From: Solirubrobacterales bacterium
GTDB taxonomy: Bacteria > Actinomycetota > Thermoleophilia > Solirubrobacterales > Solirubrobacteraceae
Direction of reading: 5' to 3'
Length of the DNA: 15,413 nucleotides
Assembly: GCA_025963955.1 (NCBI GenBank)
Contig: JAOPZU010000008.1
Span: 1-15,413 of the forward strand
The position numbers were made by a program, and so were the translations under genes. Under the pieces are notes generated by a model. It did no database searches. It had not been told where the DNA came from and saw nothing but the letters and a program-made list of their open reading frames with translations. This document shows positions 13,464 through 15,413 of the stretch, piece by piece (the first letter of the stretch is position 1; every line of letters begins with the position of its first letter).

Positions 13464-14353
13464 AGGCATGCTCCTCAGCGGCTTCCTCACCCCACGCCAG
13501 CACGAACGCCGTCGGGTCAGTACCCGCCGGGAGCGCTCGAGGCTGCGCGGCGACAGGACGAGCAGCCGGAAACCGCTCTGCACCGTGGTCCTAGCCGGCA
13601 TCGTCGTCGCGGGTTTCCGATCCTTGCGGTTGCCGCGAGCCTCCTTGTCGCCGGTGGAGCAACGGCGGCAGTTTCGGGCCTGCTGACCAAAGGCGATGCG
13701 GTGCAGATCCAACGAGATGGCATCGCCGCCCGGCCGGGCCAGGTTACGGCGAAGTCAGTGACCGTCCTGGCTTCCCGTGTTGCGGACCCCGACGGTGGTC
13801 CCGCCTGGGCGCTTGGAACCTTCCGCGCCGGACGACGGGCTGTTTGACCGCCGCGCGCGTGCAGCAAGGCGAGCTCGGCGTGGTCGGCCGCGACAACACT
13901 TTCGGCGACGACGGCCGCTTCCACGCCCTTCCGCCGTTGGCACCGCAACAAGTGCAGTGCGGCAACGGCCTCCTGGAGGGGTCGTTCCCAGTCTCGGCCG
14001 GCGGCGGCTTCCGGCCCGCCAGTGGGTACACCGGCGGAGGGGACTCGCCGGCTGGTGGCTGCCTGCCCTACCGAATTAAGCGTGCGACGTCGTCGCCGCA
14101 GACGCGCCGACGTCTTCGAAGCGTCCCGCGGTGCTCCGCAGCCTCATTGCGCGTGGTCAAGTACGGCCTTGCGGGACCGGAAGCGACCAAAGTTCGGATC
14201 GCGAACGACCTCTTCGCTCGCACCACCCGGTCAGTAGGCAGGCTCGGGGCCTTTCTCGTGGTCGCCCGCGCCAGCGACGTCGGGCGCAGACCACTGGTCG
14301 CGACGGTCACTTACCGAGACGGATCTGTCTGCCGACGGCCGACCGTCTTTTAA
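13464..14353 (+). pseudogene. Frameshifted membrane-anchored protein gene (remnant)
   Basis: Two frames join into one protein-like sequence. Frame one (open from 13464, stop at 13845-13847) gives an alanine-rich basic N-terminus, one membrane anchor near 13617-13692 (P-I-L-A-V-A-A-S-L-L-V-A-G-G-A-T-A-A-V) and V-A-D-P-D-G-G-P-A-W-A-L. At about 13832-13842 the sense moves by -1 to a second frame, continuing CLTAARVQQGELGVVGRDN and F-G-D-D-G-R-F-H and ending after VVKYGLAGPEATKV at the TAA at 14351-14353. One lost base explains the break. No in-frame start exists upstream of the anchor; an ATG at 13468 lies in another frame (M-L-L-S-G-F-L-T), so a second shift near 13500-13540 is likely. I recall similar anchor / D-P-D-G-G-P-x-W-A-L / G-L-A-G-P proteins in Thermoleophilia, function unknown. 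Confidence 0.6.
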
Positions 14354-14666
14354 CGCCCCATCGCCACAGCAGACGGCCACCGCACGCCGGGGCCAGCCGG
14401 GGACAAGGCCTGCGACCCACCACCTGGCTACCGCCACTCCGCGGCTCCGGCCACGCAACCGTGACCTGCAAGCTGTCGCTCCGCCCGATGACCTCGCCGC
14501 AGGGCGCAGGGCGCTGGTCGCGCCGAGGCGCCAGCGGCCCTTCCTAGAGCCGTGCCTTGCGCGATACGACCGTGCCTCTCCGCCTCGGCGAGGGCTACTT
14601 CGCGGGACGCTTTCGCGGTAGTCGGAACGGCGCGGCCTTGGCCGTCTCGCAGCTGGTGGGCGAGCC
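14354..14666. other. 313-base stretch without a supported gene
   Basis: It lies between the ends of two convergent units, the rightward pseudogene and the leftward regulator gene. Several frames are open on both strands, but none has recognisable or protein-like content. No strong hairpin with a T-tract is visible. Confidence 0.5.
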
Positions 14667-15236
14667 TCACGATTGCCATTCGATGGCGGCCACCAAATCG
14701 TCAACCACCATCTTCAAATCTGCCGTGTACGCGGCTACCGGCCGCCAGCTCCGCTCGAATTCCGCGATGAGTGCGTCCTCTGCCAGCGCCGCTTCTGCGA
14801 CGTTGATGAGCGCTTCGCTGAGACCGGCCTGAAGTTCCTCAACCGAAGTGTGCTGATGCGGTCGAGGCGCATCGGGATGGGCAGAAAACGCCGCGACGAA
14901 GTCGAACGGGGCGAACGCGTGGCTTAAGTCCACGTCCACACGCGATTCGACAAGCGGGCCACCCCGCCATCCCTGTTCGCCAGCGCGGACAAGGCCGGCG
15001 CTCACCATCTGCTCGAGTAACCGCTCGAGGTGGTCGGCGGTGATCAGGACGTCCCACCGCGCGAGTCGCTGGTTGATCATCGCGGCCGTCCACAACGTGT
15101 TCGAGGCGGTGAGGAGCATCACGAGCATGGCGGCTGCAAGCGCCTCCTCGAGCTCGCTCTCGCGCGGCCCAGCGTCCGACCGGCCACCCGCACGGCGACA
15201 AGCCAGCGGCAGGTCTCCGCGATGACGACGCTTCAT
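14667..15236 (-). CDS. Probable winged-helix DNA-binding regulator, unassigned family
   Basis: The 189-residue frame has coding-like composition. Residues about 27-90 resemble a winged helix-turn-helix: a hydrophobic first helix (EEALAAAMLVMLLTASN), then T-A-A-M-I-N-Q-R-L, then I-T-A-D-H-L-E-R-L-L-E-Q-M-V-S-A-G-L-V-R-A-G, the layout of PadR/MarR-like proteins. The second half is helical and acidic (SVEELQAGLSEALINVAEAA, DDLVAAIEWQS), suiting dimerisation. Family assignment is inference; no diagnostic motif was found. The ATG at 15236 overlaps the stop of a preceding 48-codon frame (ATGA). The first 25 residues (R/G-rich) look poor, so a start further in, or a frameshift joining both frames into one longer gene, is possible. 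Operator-like repeats lie upstream at 15373-15406. Confidence 0.6.
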   Translation of the reverse strand: MKRRHRGDLPLACRRAGGRSDAGPRESELEEALAAAMLVMLLTASNTLWTAAMINQRLARWDVLITADHLERLLEQMVSAGLVRAGEQGWRGGPLVESRVDVDLSHAFAPFDFVAAFSAHPDAPRPHQHTSVEELQAGLSEALINVAEAALAEDALIAEFERSWRPVAAYTADLKMVVDDLVAAIEWQS

Positions 15237-15379
15237 CGCTGTGCGGACCGTCGCGTATGGACCACCGGGAGCCGCTCGACGCCCGCGAACGCTGAGGTGC
15301 GGAAGACGCCCTCGTTCTCGTCATCTCGTCGAACGGCGGTGGCTGGATCCGGGACGAAGCCGCCCCCAACATCACTCAT
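15233..15379 (-). CDS. Short 48-codon frame overlapping the regulator gene
   Basis: Starts at the ATG at 15379, reads MSDVGGGFVPDPATAV and ends H-T-R-R-S-A-Q-R at a TGA that overlaps the next gene's ATG by four bases. Third positions are GC-rich, as in coding DNA. It may be a real leader peptide or small protein coupled to the regulator, or the true N-terminus of that regulator split by a one-base error. The start lies inside a repeated operator-like motif, with no Shine-Dalgarno sequence, so translation would be leaderless. No family is recognised. Confidence 0.35.
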   Translation of the reverse strand: MSDVGGGFVPDPATAVRRDDENEGVFRTSAFAGVERLPVVHTRRSAQR

Positions 15380-15406
15380 AGTGTGAGTTCTACACTCATA
15401 GTGTGA
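15373..15406. promoter_or_regulatory. Duplicated 14-bp operator-like motif
   Basis: CACTCATAGTGTGA occurs perfectly twice, at 15373-15386 and 15393-15406, with a 20-base period (about two helical turns). Each copy contains CACT-CAT-AGTG, an inverted repeat; the right copy extends to ACACT-CAT-AGTGT. The copies overlap the start of the leftward frame at 15379 and probably the promoter of a rightward gene beyond the window (GTG at 15403 is a candidate start). The regulator at 14667-15236 is a natural candidate to bind here. Confidence 0.6.
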
Positions 15407-15413
15407 CTTTGGG

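Noticed and set aside
14231..14704. Leftward 157-codon frame
   Set aside because: Arginine- and glycine-rich with no motif, and it overlaps the pseudogene's best-preserved 3' end on the opposite strand.

Overview
The window is GC-rich DNA with GTG and TTG starts and very long antisense open frames, as expected of a high-GC actinobacterium. Three traits suggest the class Thermoleophilia (Solirubrobacter, Conexibacter or Patulibacter-like): a surface protein ending in RTX-like repeats with a closing D-A-V-S-G-C-E-H-V motif, a small three-helix membrane protein with an R-T-P-T/P-W-R-R-S signature, and a decayed gene of a lineage-typical membrane-anchored family. These assignments rest on remembered families, not on a search.

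Layout. (1) 321-2504 (-): secreted seven-bladed FG-GAP beta-propeller with a C-terminal RTX-like calcium-binding tail. (2) 2881-3798 (+): PAS-GGDEF diguanylate cyclase. (3) 3966-4598 (-) and 4649-5146 (+): a TetR-family repressor divergent from a small membrane protein, with operator-like palindromes in the 50-bp gap. (4) 5367-8742: a partner-switching module made of a STAS antagonist (+), a PAS-PAS-SpoIIE/PP2C phosphatase (-) and an RsbW-like kinase fused to PAS and GAF domains (-). The kinase and phosphatase overlap by four bases. (5) 8743-9606: a stretch with no convincing gene. (6) 9607-10893: a complete IS3-family insertion sequence with terminal inverted repeats and a 3-bp target duplication, whose orfB is frameshifted. 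(7) 10948-11688 (-): a DUF4386 membrane protein. (8) 11689-12447: non-coding, with a five-copy 8-bp tandem repeat. (9) 12448-13302 (+): an unrecognised coiled-coil protein. (10) About 13464-14353 (+): a frameshifted pseudogene. (11) 14667-15379 (-): a likely winged-helix regulator preceded by an overlapping 48-codon frame and by two operator-like direct repeats at the window's right edge.

How the genes may work together. Much of the left half is signalling. The PAS/GAF kinase would phosphorylate a STAS protein and sequester a sigma factor, the PAS/PP2C phosphatase would reverse this, and the nearby STAS protein is the natural shared substrate. The diguanylate cyclase would add a cyclic-di-GMP output. 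No sigma factor lies in the window, so the target is unknown. The right half (IS, pseudogene, tandem repeat, orphan gene) looks like a decaying accessory region. I see no CRISPR array, tRNA, rRNA or recognisable defence or biosynthetic cluster. The least ordinary items are the kinase's reversed domain order, the duplicated operator at the right edge and the orphan gene at 12448.
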